From the NCBI GenBank assembly GCA_900543975.1, contig UQTI01000002.1, positions 1-64,000 on the forward strand: a stretch of 64,000 nt of DNA, read 5' to 3'. This DNA is from an uncultured Prevotella sp. GTDB taxonomy: Bacteria; Bacteroidota; Bacteroidia; Bacteroidales; Bacteroidaceae. Made by a program: the position numbers and the translations under genes. The first letter of the stretch is position 1; each line of letters starts with the position of its first letter. The notes beneath the pieces were generated by a model. The model did no database searches. It was not told the DNA's origin and saw only the letters and a list, made by a program, of their open reading frames with translations. Below, one piece after another: positions 8,748 to 17,953 of this stretch.

Positions 8748-9611
8748 TTATACATTTTTTATCTTCAAGGGGTGGCGTGCCATGACGATGGGCATGAACC
8801 CCTCGCTAAGGAGCTGCCTCTCCTGCAACAGGTTCAGCAGCTGGGCGGTGAACGTCTTGAGCCTCATGCGCGGAAGCAGGTAGGCCAGACAATCTTCGTC
8901 GTAGGTGGTGCTGATGAGCACCTGTGCCAGCTCTTCCTGCCGTTGCGAGGTGAGCAGGCCGCGGTTGTTGAGGTAGCGCGCGTAAAGCAAGTGGGCGCAC
9001 ACCTTTTTTATCTCCTTCATGCCGTCGCCGCTTCCGCCGCTTATGGCCATGGCTGTTTGTCCCTTGTCCTTATTGCTTTTCACATAAGCTTGTGTGGCAG
9101 AGGTTATGGTCTTCAGAATCTCGCTGTTGACCGTTTGTTCGTGCTTCTCTATTGCTTCCTGATAGAGCTGCATGAAGCTTGTCGCCATGGCTTTGGCGCT
9201 GACGGTTGTCGTGACCACAGGGTTGGCAACGACCGACACGTCGGCTTTGGGTGCTGTCGCGGCCAAGGCCGCTCCCTCTTCGTTGCCCACGGCGTGAACG
9301 GCTGTGGCAAGCATGAGGAGCTTGCGGCGCGAGCGTGACAGCTGGCTGCGGTCTATTGTCTGCTTGCCCGCGGTATAGGCGGCGAGGGCGCCGCATGCGG
9401 TCAGCACGGTTGGTATGCGCATGTCGCGATATTTTGCCAAGAGCGCTTGTGTGGCTTTGTCAAAGCCTCCGAACACATGAACGATGTCGGGTGACGAGGC
9501 CACGACAAAGGAGCTGTCGAGGGTCGCCACTTGTTCACGCAACTGTTGTGCCAGGGCAACATAAGGTTGCGCCTTTTTTGCCTGAGATGTGAAAACAATG
9601 CTTATGTTCAT
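8748..9611 (-). CDS. Unrecognised protein, glycosyltransferase-like N-terminus
   Basis: A 287-residue soluble protein that I do not recognise. It starts MNISIVFTSQAKKAQPYVAL and contains DIVHVFGGFDKATQALLAKY and RIPTVLTACGALAAY. A His-Val-Phe-Gly-Gly strand followed by a second beta-alpha unit resembles the N-terminal half of GT4-type glycosyltransferases, but no donor-binding motif follows. The C-terminal half is helical (YLNNRGLLTSQRQEELAQVL). It sits between a family 2 glycosyltransferase and fbp with short gaps, so a role in surface glycan synthesis is possible but unsupported. Confidence 0.6.
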   Translation of the reverse strand: MNISIVFTSQAKKAQPYVALAQQLREQVATLDSSFVVASSPDIVHVFGGFDKATQALLAKYRDMRIPTVLTACGALAAYTAGKQTIDRSQLSRSRRKLLMLATAVHAVGNEEGAALAATAPKADVSVVANPVVTTTVSAKAMATSFMQLYQEAIEKHEQTVNSEILKTITSATQAYVKSNKDKGQTAMAISGGSGDGMKEIKKVCAHLLYARYLNNRGLLTSQRQEELAQVLISTTYDEDCLAYLLPRMRLKTFTAQLLNLLQERQLLSEGFMPIVMARHPLKIKNV

Positions 9612-9660
9612 AGCTGTTCGCTATTTCTTTTTTTTTACTGTTTTTTTTAAGGGCTGGGCC

Positions 9661-10839
9661 TCAGAGCTTGTGGCTTGTGAACCCGTGCTTGTCGGCCATG
9701 AGATACATCACGCTGTAGAACAATCCTGTCCAGAAACATCTCAGCTCCATGAACGGAGCTTTCCATGCGCTGATGTCGGCGTTGAAGCGTCTGATCACTT
9801 TGCCTGCAAGCACGGCACGCAGCACAAAGGTGAGGATTAGTGCTACGGCAGCAGAGCCAAGCACGATCCAGTTGTGCCATAGCGTGGCGAGACCGATGAG
9901 GGCTATGCAGGCAAGGAGGGTAAGGTGCAAGGCCAAGGTGTCGGCAATGTGTAAAGCGCGGTGTGAGGCAATGCCGTTGAGGCAAGAACGGTAGTTGATG
10001 AAACTGATATGCTCGTTGCGCCATGTCGTCAGCGACGGCTCGTCTTCAATGAGCCATGCGTCGGGACGGACCTCTACAGCTGTGGCGGCCTGAGCGCCAT
10101 ATTTGTTGATGAGGAAATCGTATTCGCCTTGTATGTATTGAAGGTTTCCACGGTAGCCGTCACCCTGTATGAACCGGCTCTTGCGGAACATGAGGTTGGC
10201 GCCTTTGGTGCAGAGGGCCTCGTTGCGGAAAGCACGGCGCAAAAAATAGGTCTGCTCGCGCAGGCGCTCAAAGCGTCTGTAGGATGTTGTGGCGTCGTCG
10301 TAGCCTGTGTAGCCCATTATCATGTCGGTGCTGTCGTCACAATGGGTTGCCATGGTCTTTATCCACTCGTCCGATTGAGGCACATGGCGCGAGTCGGCCA
10401 CGAGCACCCACTCGTTGTGGGCCGCCTTCACACCGATGGTGAGTGCCAGCTTGGCACGGCTCATGAAGAGCGATCTGCCTGGCACAAACGTGGTGTAGAG
10501 ATGTGGGTTTGAAGCGTAGCGCTTGAGCACATCTTCGGTTGCTGAGTCGCCCTTGACTGCTACCACAACCACCTCATAGCCAGGGGCGTAGTCTTGGGTC
10601 AGGAGCACAGGCAGATGCTGGTCCATCTGCTCGGCCGTGCCGTTTGAGATGATCACAACCGACACCTTTGGCTTGTCGCCAGCGGTCTCTTTTTCGTTAC
10701 CGTCAATATCGGCAACATCGGTGTTGCCCATCTCTCTCTCGCAAAACTTGCGGAAGAAAGGATTGGTCAACACCGATGTCAACAGCGCCACAACGATGAT
10801 GGCGCATGAGAGAATTATCGTGAAATTGTCTATAATCAT
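9661..10839 (-). CDS. Membrane-anchored family 2 glycosyltransferase
   Basis: A 392-residue GT-A fold enzyme. An N-terminal membrane helix (about 7-27) precedes the GT2 core starting KVSVVIISNG (about 58-67). Acidic metal/donor-site candidates are LVADSRHVPQ and QGEYDFLINKYG. Two hydrophobic segments after residue 300 (HLTLLACIALIGLATL and IVLGSAAVALILTFVL) anchor the C-terminus. The acceptor is unknown; a role in cell-surface polysaccharide is inferred from the family. Its ATG overlaps the lysA stop by 4 bp (ATGA), indicating translational coupling. Confidence 0.85.
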   Translation of the reverse strand: MIIDNFTIILSCAIIVVALLTSVLTNPFFRKFCEREMGNTDVADIDGNEKETAGDKPKVSVVIISNGTAEQMDQHLPVLLTQDYAPGYEVVVVAVKGDSATEDVLKRYASNPHLYTTFVPGRSLFMSRAKLALTIGVKAAHNEWVLVADSRHVPQSDEWIKTMATHCDDSTDMIMGYTGYDDATTSYRRFERLREQTYFLRRAFRNEALCTKGANLMFRKSRFIQGDGYRGNLQYIQGEYDFLINKYGAQAATAVEVRPDAWLIEDEPSLTTWRNEHISFINYRSCLNGIASHRALHIADTLALHLTLLACIALIGLATLWHNWIVLGSAAVALILTFVLRAVLAGKVIRRFNADISAWKAPFMELRCFWTGLFYSVMYLMADKHGFTSHKL

Positions 10840-11993
10840 AAATCTGTTGTTACATATCCTTTGGGAAGCTGGCGACAGTTATACTGGCTCGCCATAATTT
10901 CTCCGTAGGCACCTGCCGAGCGTAGGGCAATGATGTCGCCACGGTGGCAACGGTTTATCTCGATGCCTTTGGCGAACACATCGCTCGACTCGCAGATAGG
11001 ACCCACCACGTCGTAAGTTTCGACGGGTTCGTTGCTGCTTAGGTTTTCTATCTTGTGATAAGCCTGGTAGAGGGCAGGGCGTATGAGGTCTGTCATGCCG
11101 GCATCGACGATGGCAAACTGTTTTTGGGTGCCTTGCTTGATGTAGAGCGTCTTGGTGATGAGTGAGCCACATTGTCCCACAACGGCCCGTCCAAGCTCAA
11201 AGTGGAGCGTCTGGTGCTCGCGAAGCTTCAGGTTTTGGGCGTAGGTGTCAAAATAGGCCTTGAAGTTGGGAATCGGCTTGCCGTTGGGGTCGTCGTAGCT
11301 GATGCCCAGACCGCCGCCCACGTTGATGTTTTCCACCACAATGCCTTTGGCATCAAGAGAATCTTGAATCTCGTTGATCTTGGCGCAGAGAGCTTCAAAG
11401 TCGCCCATGTCAAGAATCTGCGAGCCGATGTGAAAGTGTAGTCCGATGAACGACACGTTCTTCATGGCCGACGCTTTTTCTATCGTTGGCAACAGGTCTT
11501 CGAGAGCAATGCCAAACTTGTTTTCTGCCAGGCCGGTAGTGATGTTGGCGTGTGTGTGGGCTCCCACGTTGGGGTTCACTCTGAAGGCCACACATGCTGT
11601 CTTGCCTTTGGCTTCAGCCAGCTCGTTGATGACCTCCAGCTCTGCAACGCTCTCCACGTTGAAGCAGAAAATGTTGGCGTCGAGGCCAAGGTTTATTTCC
11701 CAATCGCTCTTTCCAACGCCGGCATACACTATCTCGTTAGTGGGGAAGCCTGCTTTTATGGCTGCTTCAATCTCACCACCGCTCACACAGTCGGCTCCCA
11801 GCCCTGCCTTGTTGATGATGTCAAGAATCTTGGGATTGGTGTTCGCCTTCACGGCGTAGTGTACCTTATATCCCTTGTGTTGAGCTGTCTCAGCCTTTAT
11901 GACATCGAGCGTTTGCTGAAGCAACGCTGTGTCGTAATAGTAGAATGGGGTGCGTATGTTCTTAAAGCGGTCAATGGGAAATGTTCCTTTCAT
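10836..11993 (-). CDS. lysA: Diaminopimelate decarboxylase
   Basis: Converts meso-diaminopimelate to L-lysine with PLP. With ATG 11993 the protein has 385 residues. The PLP lysine lies in HYAVKANTN (Lys49), and family motifs FHIGSQI, NVGGGLGISY and CESSDVFAKG are present. The frame extends to 12062, but the added residues are poorly conserved in character (Lys-rich) and MKGTFPIDRF is the natural start. It follows lysC by 147 bp with a hairpin between them, and overlaps the glycosyltransferase downstream. Confidence 0.95.
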   Translation of the reverse strand: MKGTFPIDRFKNIRTPFYYYDTALLQQTLDVIKAETAQHKGYKVHYAVKANTNPKILDIINKAGLGADCVSGGEIEAAIKAGFPTNEIVYAGVGKSDWEINLGLDANIFCFNVESVAELEVINELAEAKGKTACVAFRVNPNVGAHTHANITTGLAENKFGIALEDLLPTIEKASAMKNVSFIGLHFHIGSQILDMGDFEALCAKINEIQDSLDAKGIVVENINVGGGLGISYDDPNGKPIPNFKAYFDTYAQNLKLREHQTLHFELGRAVVGQCGSLITKTLYIKQGTQKQFAIVDAGMTDLIRPALYQAYHKIENLSSNEPVETYDVVGPICESSDVFAKGIEINRCHRGDIIALRSAGAYGEIMASQYNCRQLPKGYVTTDL

Positions 11994-12090
11994 AAGTGAT
12001 GTTGTAAAAAATATTACTTTTTCCTCTGTTTTTTTTACTTTGATTTGACGGGTGGAGCTCACAAGCTGTTGCCCATAAAAAAGCCGATGG

Positions 12091-12121
12091 CCAACTCCGT
12101 GCCGATGGCGGACGGGGTTGG
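12091..12121 (-). terminator. Hairpin between lysC and lysA
   Basis: Arms CCAACTCCGT (12091-12100) and ACGGGGTTGG (12112-12121) pair at all positions if one G-T pair is allowed. On the minus strand a run of T follows about 8 bases later. It may terminate or attenuate lysC transcription before lysA. Confidence 0.55.
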
Positions 12122-12140
12122 ACCCATTTGGCGTTTTGGT

Positions 12141-13457
12141 CTATTTGAAGAGACGGTCGCTCAGGTTCTGAAGCGCACGCTTCTTGTCAGATTCCTTTAT
12201 GAGGAACGAGATGTTGTAGTTGGAACCGCCATAAGAGATCATGCGTACAGGAATGTCCTTCATAGCATCGAGCACAAGCGTTTCGAAGCCGAGGTTACTC
12301 CAGTCGAGATCGCCCACAACACACACGATGCACATGTCTGAGTCGACGGTCACGGTGCCATACTTCTTAAGCTCGTCCACGATGTCGTTAAGGTGCTTCA
12401 CGTTGTCAATGCTCATGGACACGCCGACCTCGCTTGTGGCAACCATGTCGATGGGTGTCTGGTAGGTCTCGAAAATTTCGAACACCTTGCGCAGGAACCC
12501 TGTTGCCAGAAGCATGCGGCTCGACTTGATCTTTATGGCTGTGATGTTGTCCTTGGCAGCTACCGCCTTGATCTTGCCTTTTCTGAGCACGTTGTCGATG
12601 ATGGTGCCGTCGGCGGCAGGATCCATGGTGTTCTTCAGACGCACGGGGATTCCGGCATACTTGGCAGGCTGCACACAGGTGGGGTGCAGGATCTTGGCAC
12701 CGAAATAGGCCAGTTCAGCAGCCTCCTCAAAGTTGAGTTGGCGTATGGCATCTGTCTCGTCAACGATGCGCGGGTCGTTGTTGTGCATGCCGTCGATGTC
12801 GGTCCAGATCTGAATTTCCTCAGCACCGAGAGCCACGCCGATGAGCGAAGCGGTGAAATCGCTGCCGCCACGCTGCAAGTTGTCTATCTCGCCATAAGCG
12901 TTGAGGCAGATGAAGCCCTGTGTGATGTAGATCTGGTAGCCCTCGTTCTCGGTCATGATGGCTGTGAGCTTTTCTTTTATATATTGTGCGTCGGGCTCAG
13001 CGTTCTTGTCGGTGCGCATGAAGTCGAAAGCCGAGAGAAGTGTGGCCTTGATGCCTTGTTCCTGAAGGTAGTTGAGCACCATGTTCGTGCTCATGATCTC
13101 GCCCTGTGCCACGATGCTCTTCTCCTCGAAGCTTGTGAAGATGTCTTTGGTGAAGGAACGCATGTACTTGAACTCTTCTCTCAGAAATTCGCGAGTCTTT
13201 TCTTTATATTCGTCTGTGGAATAGAGCTCTTCCACATGCTGCATATATTTCTTTTCCAACTTGTTGATTACCTCATTGGCTCCGTCGGGGTTCTTCTTGT
13301 AGAGATAGTTTGAGATCTCAATGAGCGAGTTGGTCGTTCCTGACATGGCAGAAAGCACCACGAAGGTGGGGTCGCCCGATTCTGTAATCAGCGAGGCTAC
13401 GTTCTTCATGCGGTCGGGTGAACCTACAGAGGTGCCTCCAAATTTCATTACTTTCAT
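12141..13457 (-). CDS. lysC: Aspartate kinase (monofunctional)
   Basis: Phosphorylates aspartate, the first committed step toward diaminopimelate, lysine, threonine and methionine. The 438-residue protein starts MKVMKFGGTSVGSPDRM with the KFGGTS signature and contains the kinase core (QRGGSDFTASLIGVAL, WTDIDGMHNNDPR). Two C-terminal ACT repeats (about 300-438, including VATSEVGVSMSID) point to feedback control by amino acids. There is no fused homoserine dehydrogenase. It lies 32 bp downstream of ftsE and upstream of lysA. Confidence 0.93.
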   Translation of the reverse strand: MKVMKFGGTSVGSPDRMKNVASLITESGDPTFVVLSAMSGTTNSLIEISNYLYKKNPDGANEVINKLEKKYMQHVEELYSTDEYKEKTREFLREEFKYMRSFTKDIFTSFEEKSIVAQGEIMSTNMVLNYLQEQGIKATLLSAFDFMRTDKNAEPDAQYIKEKLTAIMTENEGYQIYITQGFICLNAYGEIDNLQRGGSDFTASLIGVALGAEEIQIWTDIDGMHNNDPRIVDETDAIRQLNFEEAAELAYFGAKILHPTCVQPAKYAGIPVRLKNTMDPAADGTIIDNVLRKGKIKAVAAKDNITAIKIKSSRMLLATGFLRKVFEIFETYQTPIDMVATSEVGVSMSIDNVKHLNDIVDELKKYGTVTVDSDMCIVCVVGDLDWSNLGFETLVLDAMKDIPVRMISYGGSNYNISFLIKESDKKRALQNLSDRLFK

Positions 13458-13489
13458 ATCGTTGTGTTTGTCTTTATGTTTACGTTTAC

Positions 13490-14245
13490 TTAATGTTTAT
13501 CGTTCTCTTGACCTGCCTTTCCGTCCTGGTCTGCCTTTCCGTCTTGGTCAGCCTTTTCGTCTTTCGTGCTTGTCTTTTCTTCTTTCACAAGCTCTCCGTG
13601 TTCGCACTTGAACACGATGCCTGGATATTTGTCAAGCATGGGCAGGTTATGTGTTGACATGATGACAGATGTGCCTTGGGCTGTGATGTCGTGCAGCAGG
13701 CTCACGATGGCGCATGCCGTTTCGGGGTCGAGGTTTCCTGTCGGCTCATCAGCAATTATCACCTTCGGCTCGTTGAGCAGCGCGCGGGCAATGGCCACAC
13801 GTTGTTGCTCGCCCCCGGAGAGTTCGTGTGGGCGCTTGTCTTTCTTGTCAAGAAGCCCCACCTTGTCAAGCACCTCGTCAATGCGCTTGTTTATGTCTTC
13901 TTTCTGCTTCCATCCTGTCGACTTGAGCACGAACTGGAGGTTGCGGTAGATGTTGCGGTCGTGGAGCAACTGGAAATCCTGGAAGATGATGCCCATCTCT
14001 CGTCTCAGCGCAGGAATGTGCTTACGCTTTATGGAGGCGAGGTTGCGTCCGAGCACCTCTGCCTTTCCCACCTCGTCGGGATAGAGGTCCAGCTCACAGT
14101 AGAGGGTCTTGAGCAGAGAACTCTTTCCTGACCCCACTTTTCCTATGATGTAGACAAACTGCCCCTCATCGATGTCAAAATTGACATCTTTAAGGATCAG
14201 TTCCTCACCTTGGTAGATATTTACGTTCTGATAGTCTATCAACAT
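13490..14245 (-). CDS. ftsE: FtsE-like ABC transporter ATP-binding protein
   Basis: A 251-residue ABC ATPase with Walker A GKVGSGKSSLLK, the signature LSGGEQQRVAIARAL and Walker B VIIADEPTGNLD, the sequence type of FtsE, which with FtsX regulates peptidoglycan hydrolysis at division. FtsX is not adjacent. ATG 14245 (MLIDYQNVNIYQGEELI) is chosen because the open frame beyond it is not ABC-like and overlaps hisIE's 3' end. The C-terminus carries a tandem hexapeptide (DQDGKA type) encoded by near-perfect 18-bp repeats at about 13512-13563, absent from ordinary FtsE. It sits between the his and lys genes. Confidence 0.85.
   Translation of the reverse strand: MLIDYQNVNIYQGEELILKDVNFDIDEGQFVYIIGKVGSGKSSLLKTLYCELDLYPDEVGKAEVLGRNLASIKRKHIPALRREMGIIFQDFQLLHDRNIYRNLQFVLKSTGWKQKEDINKRIDEVLDKVGLLDKKDKRPHELSGGEQQRVAIARALLNEPKVIIADEPTGNLDPETACAIVSLLHDITAQGTSVIMSTHNLPMLDKYPGIVFKCEHGELVKEEKTSTKDEKADQDGKADQDGKAGQENDKH
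13512..13563. repeat. 18-bp coding tandem repeat in ftsE tail
   Basis: About three near-identical 18-bp units (CTGCCTTTCCGTCYTGGT type) encode successive Asp-Gln-Asp-Gly-Lys-Ala units at the end of the FtsE-like protein. Copy number may vary between strains without changing the frame. Confidence 0.75.
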
Positions 14246-14291
14246 TATGCTATGCGTTGTTATAAAAATGAAGTGTTGTTTAAGCTGCCCA

Positions 14292-14906
14292 TTAATGCTT
14301 GTGCCAGTTGGGGTCGTGGCGCACCTGTAGCTCTTTTGCAATGTCCTCAATGCGAAGGCCCTTGCTGGTGAGCAACACTATGAGGTGGTAGAACATGTCG
14401 GATGCCTCGTAGATGAGACGGTCGTTGGTGCCGTTGGTGGCTTCAATGACGGCTTCGAGCGCCTCTTCGCCCACCTTCTGTGCCATGCGGTTCAGTCCGT
14501 CACGGAACAGGCTTGTGGTGTAAGAGCCTTCAGGCATCTCTTCATGGCGTTTGTTTATAAAGTCTTGAAGCTCTGTAAGGAAAAGCAGCGGGTTTGCCTC
14601 GTTGCTCTCTCCCCAACAGGTGTCGGTGCCTTTATGGCATGTTGGTCCAGAGGGGTGAACCTTTACGAGCAGCGTGTCGTTGTCACAGTCGTTCTTTATG
14701 CTTACCAGGTTAAGGAAATGGCCAGATGTCTCTCCCTTTGTCCAAAGACAGTTGCGGCTGCGGCTCCAAAACGTAACCTTCTTTGTCTCGACAGTCTTTT
14801 TATAAGCTTCTTCGTTCATGAAGCCTAACATGAGGACATTCTTTGTTGTGGCGTCCTGGATGATGGCAGGTACCAGCCCGCCCATTTTCTCAAAGTCGAT
14901 TTTCAT
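14292..14906 (-). CDS. hisIE: Bifunctional HisIE
   Basis: A 204-residue fusion carrying out steps two and three of histidine synthesis. The N-terminal phosphoribosyl-AMP cyclohydrolase domain (about 1-105) has the FWSRSRNCLWTKGETSG motif and the metal-site cysteines of HPSGPTCHKGTDTCW. The C-terminal phosphoribosyl-ATP pyrophosphatase domain (about 110-204) contains KVGEEALEAVIEA and YEASDMFYHLIVLL. Last of the hisH-hisA-hisF-hisIE run. Confidence 0.96.
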   Translation of the reverse strand: MKIDFEKMGGLVPAIIQDATTKNVLMLGFMNEEAYKKTVETKKVTFWSRSRNCLWTKGETSGHFLNLVSIKNDCDNDTLLVKVHPSGPTCHKGTDTCWGESNEANPLLFLTELQDFINKRHEEMPEGSYTTSLFRDGLNRMAQKVGEEALEAVIEATNGTNDRLIYEASDMFYHLIVLLTSKGLRIEDIAKELQVRHDPNWHKH

Positions 14907-14960
14907 AATATACCGTTTTGTTCTTTTCTTTGTTTTTATGTGTCGCTTTGCCCGTGAAGG

Positions 14961-15725
14961 CTAAATTCTCACGTTAATGCCGTTGTCGGCAAGGTAGCGC
15001 TTAAGTTGCGGAATGAGTATTTGGCCGAAGTGGAACACGCTTGCAGCCAAGGCAGCGTCGGCCTTGCCACAGGTGAACGCGTCTTTGAAATGCTCCATGG
15101 TGCCTGCCCCTCCGCTCGCGATGATGGGGATGGACAGACTGTCAGACAGCTGTGCCAACGCTTCGTTGGCGTAGCCTTGCTTCACGCCGTCATGGTCCAT
15201 GGATGTGAAGAGAATTTCGCCTGCGCCGCGCTCTTGGGCTTCTTTGGCCCAATCGAACAACATGCGCTCGTTGCGCTCGCGTCCTCCCTTGGTGTAGCAA
15301 TGCCAACCGTCGGGGTCGAGGCGGGCGTCTATGGCGCAGACACACACCTGTGATCCGAAGCGTTGCGTTATCTCGCTGATGAGTTGCGGACGGTGTAAGG
15401 CTGCCGAGTTGACGCTCACCTTGTCGGCTCCTGCCGCCAGCAGCCGCTCCACATCCTCAATGGCGTTTATGCCGCCGCCTACGGTGAACGGAATGTTTAT
15501 CTCGCGCGCCACTCGTGTAACCATCTCTGTGAACGTCTTTCGTCCTTCAAAGCTGGCTGTGATGTCGAGAAACACCAGCTCGTCTGCCCCTTCTTCGCTG
15601 TAGCGCTTGCCCAGCTCCACGGGGTCTCCTGCCTTTCGTAGGTCAACAAAGTTGGTGCCCTTTACGGTGACGCCGTCTTTGACGTCGAGGCAAGGTATTA
15701 TTCTCTTTGCCAGTCCTTTATACAT
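14961..15725 (-). CDS. hisF: Imidazole glycerol phosphate synthase subunit HisF
   Basis: The cyclase subunit uses ammonia from HisH to make imidazole glycerol phosphate and AICAR. The 254-residue beta-alpha barrel starts MYKGLAKRIIPCLDVKDG, with the catalytic Asp in PCLDV, and contains FTVGGGINAIEDVE and IIASGGAGTMEHF phosphate-binding loops. It lies between hisA and hisIE. Confidence 0.97.
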   Translation of the reverse strand: MYKGLAKRIIPCLDVKDGVTVKGTNFVDLRKAGDPVELGKRYSEEGADELVFLDITASFEGRKTFTEMVTRVAREINIPFTVGGGINAIEDVERLLAAGADKVSVNSAALHRPQLISEITQRFGSQVCVCAIDARLDPDGWHCYTKGGRERNERMLFDWAKEAQERGAGEILFTSMDHDGVKQGYANEALAQLSDSLSIPIIASGGAGTMEHFKDAFTCGKADAALAASVFHFGQILIPQLKRYLADNGINVRI

Positions 15726-15770
15726 CGCTCTTTAAACTTTTTTTGTTTTTGTTTGTGCTGACGTGTGCTC

Positions 15771-16496
15771 TTAAATGGCATTCGCGTCCTTCAGCTTTTC
15801 CATGTCGATCTTTCCTTCGTAAAAGGCTTTGCCGAAGACCACCGCCGGTATGTTGGCTTCGTCAAGCTCAAAGATGTCTTCTGTAGACGATACGCCGCCG
15901 CTGGCTATGAGGTGAAGGGTGGGGTGCGCCTCCATGATCTGTTTGTAGAGCGCTGTGGCAGGGCCTTGCAACGTGCCGTCTTTAGAGATGTCTGTGCAAA
16001 GAACCTTGGTTACGCCCATCTCAACATAATGGTCGAGGAAGGTGAAGAGGTCGGTTGCCGACTCTTCTTTCCATCCGTTTATGGCAACCTTTCCGTCGCG
16101 CACGTCGGCCCCGAGAATAATGCGTTCGGTGCCGTAACGCTTAAGCCATGAGGCAAACAGCTGCGGGTTGCTGACAGCTATGCTTCCAACGGTCACCATG
16201 TGTGCTCCGCTGTTGAACGCGGTCTCTATGTCGGCATCGGTCTTTAGACCGCCACCGAAGTCGATGGTCAGGTTTGTTGCCTGCGCTATGTCTGTCAGCA
16301 CCTGTGTGTTGACGATGTGGTGCGACTTGGCGCCGTCAAGGTCAACAACGTGCAGACGCTCGAATCCTAACTCTTCAAAGCGGCGTGCTACCTCAGCCGG
16401 ACTCTCGCTGTATATTTTCTTTTGATCGTAGTCGCCCTTGGTAAGGCGCACACATTTGCCGTCAATAATGTCGATGGCTGGAATGAGTTCTATCAT
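15771..16496 (-). CDS. hisA: ProFAR isomerase HisA
   Basis: Isomerises the ProFAR intermediate of histidine synthesis. The 241-residue barrel starts MIELIPAIDIIDGKCVRL with the catalytic Asp, and carries TIDFGGGLKTDADIE and LIASGGVSSTEDI phosphate loops. Its ATG overlaps the hisH stop by 4 bp, so translation is probably coupled. Confidence 0.97.
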   Translation of the reverse strand: MIELIPAIDIIDGKCVRLTKGDYDQKKIYSESPAEVARRFEELGFERLHVVDLDGAKSHHIVNTQVLTDIAQATNLTIDFGGGLKTDADIETAFNSGAHMVTVGSIAVSNPQLFASWLKRYGTERIILGADVRDGKVAINGWKEESATDLFTFLDHYVEMGVTKVLCTDISKDGTLQGPATALYKQIMEAHPTLHLIASGGVSSTEDIFELDEANIPAVVFGKAFYEGKIDMEKLKDANAI

Positions 16497-17083
16497 ATCT
16501 CAAGGAAATTTCTTATGATTTTTTCTCCCGCAGTTCCACTCTTCTCCGGATGAAACTGTGCGGTATAGAAATTGTCTTTGTGCAGGGCGGCGCTGTAGGG
16601 ATTAATGTAGCAGGCCTTTGCGGCTGTAAACTGGCACACCGGCACATAGAAGCTGTGGACGAAATAAACAAATTCGCCTTCATGCAAACCTTTGAACAGC
16701 GGCGACTGAAGGTCGGTGATGTTGTTCCATCCCATGGCAGGCACCTTGTCCTCATGACGCTGTGGGCAGAACCGCTTTACGTCGGCGTCGAAAATGCCTA
16801 TACATTGGGTGTCGCCTTCCTCAGAGTGGCGGCACAACAGTTGTTGCCCTATACAAATGCCAAGCACAGGCTGCTTGAGATCGCGGATGAGCTTGTCCAG
16901 ATTGCGCTCTTTGAGATATGCCATCGTGGACGAGGCTTCTCCTTGTCCTGGAAACAGCACATGGTCGGCTGCCTTTATCTGCTCTGCATCATCTGTGACG
17001 ACGGGTTCAACGCCGAGACGTCGCAAGGCGTTCACTACCGAGTAGATATTTCCGGCGTTATATTTTATTATTGCTACATTCAT
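16493..17083 (-). CDS. hisH: Imidazole glycerol phosphate synthase subunit HisH
   Basis: Glutaminase subunit that feeds ammonia to HisF. At 196 residues it shows the class I amidotransferase triad: the nucleophile in GICIGQQLL and the His/Glu pair in QFHPEKSG. First gene of this his cluster; a -7-like box lies about 155 bp upstream. Confidence 0.96.
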   Translation of the reverse strand: MNVAIIKYNAGNIYSVVNALRRLGVEPVVTDDAEQIKAADHVLFPGQGEASSTMAYLKERNLDKLIRDLKQPVLGICIGQQLLCRHSEEGDTQCIGIFDADVKRFCPQRHEDKVPAMGWNNITDLQSPLFKGLHEGEFVYFVHSFYVPVCQFTAAKACYINPYSAALHKDNFYTAQFHPEKSGTAGEKIIRNFLEI

Positions 17084-17237
17084 CTCTTTATCTGCATTTT
17101 TCTATGCATTGTTTTTGTTAAAATAAACGCATTCTGATTTTTAAACGCATTCTTTTATTGTCTGTATCCCTTTTGCTCTTGTTGCCGTGTAGCAGCCTTT
17201 AAGGCTCAAAAAATGCATAATGCACGTTTTGTGTTTG

Positions 17238-17245
17238 CAAAGATA
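17238..17245 (-). promoter_or_regulatory. Probable -7 box of the hisH-hisIE operon
   Basis: On the minus strand the sequence is TATCTTTG, matching TAnnTTTG. I find no clean TTG at the expected distance, so the promoter is only partly supported. The leader to hisH would be about 145 nt. The rest of 17084-17552 is A/T-rich and holds a direct repeat of AAAAAAAGGTGCT (17447-17482) but no gene. Confidence 0.45.
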
Positions 17246-17552
17246 GTAATTTTCTTTTTAATAAAATCTATAATAAACATGATTTTGCCCAAAGAGGCCC
17301 TTAATTATGCATTTTTGGTATAATATGCAGGAATAAGTTAGAAAAATGCTTTCTTATCGCTGCTTTTGGTGTCGATTTTTCATATATTTACCATTGCTTG
17401 CTTACATGTTTTCGTTTGCCAATGGGGTGGTGAAGGGCCTTTTACATAAAAAAAGGTGCTTGCTGTTTAAAAAAAGGTGCTGTTGTGAACAGTCAAGCCC
17501 CCTATGCACAATAAAAAAATGTCTGTATGCGCTGTTTTTCGTTTAAATTTAT

Positions 17553-17560
17553 TAATTTTG
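17553..17560 (+). promoter_or_regulatory. -7 box of rnpB
   Basis: TAATTTTG matches the TAnnTTTG consensus and ends seven bases before the start of the RNase P RNA. No good TTG is seen at the usual upstream distance. Confidence 0.55.
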
Positions 17561-17566
17561 CAGTCA

Positions 17567-17945
17567 GAAAGCAGCGCTCCGGTCTGCCGCTTGTCCTTTG
17601 TGGCAAGAGGAAAGTCCGGGCGGCACAGGACGCTCCACTTCCGAAAGTAGAAGCTATTGGTGACAGTAGGATATGGCAGAAGAAAACAACCGCCCGCCGA
17701 AAGGAGGGTAAGGGTGAGAAGGTGGTGTAAGAGACCACCAGCCACAGGGCGATCTGTGGGCTGTGTCATCTGGAGGCCGCAAGTTCGCGTAAACCATTGT
17801 TTGAGGATTGTCCGTCCGACCTTTGTGACAATGGAGGGTAGAATGCTTGAGCTATGGGGTGACTCATAGACTAGATAAATGGCAGACACCGTCGTCTTTT
17901 TTTAGGATGGCGGGGACAGAACCCGGCTTATAGGAGCGCTGCTCT
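17567..17945 (+). ncRNA. rnpB: RNase P RNA, bacterial class A
   Basis: Catalytic RNA that removes 5' leaders from tRNA precursors. The conserved GAGGAAAGTCCGGGC block lies near the 5' end (about 17609) and its partner segments ACAGAACCCGGCTTATAGG near the 3' end. Terminal arms AGCAGCGCTCC (17570-17580) and GGAGCGCTGCT (17933-17943) form the P1 helix, followed by a T-run (17945-17953) that serves as terminator. Ends are estimated from P1 and the -7 box. Open frames on either strand across this stretch are not genes. Confidence 0.95.
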
Positions 17946-17953
17946 CTTTTTTT

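Noticed and set aside
17467..17889. Leftward 140-codon frame over rnpB
   Set aside because: The sequence is RNase P RNA, recognised by its conserved blocks on the plus strand.
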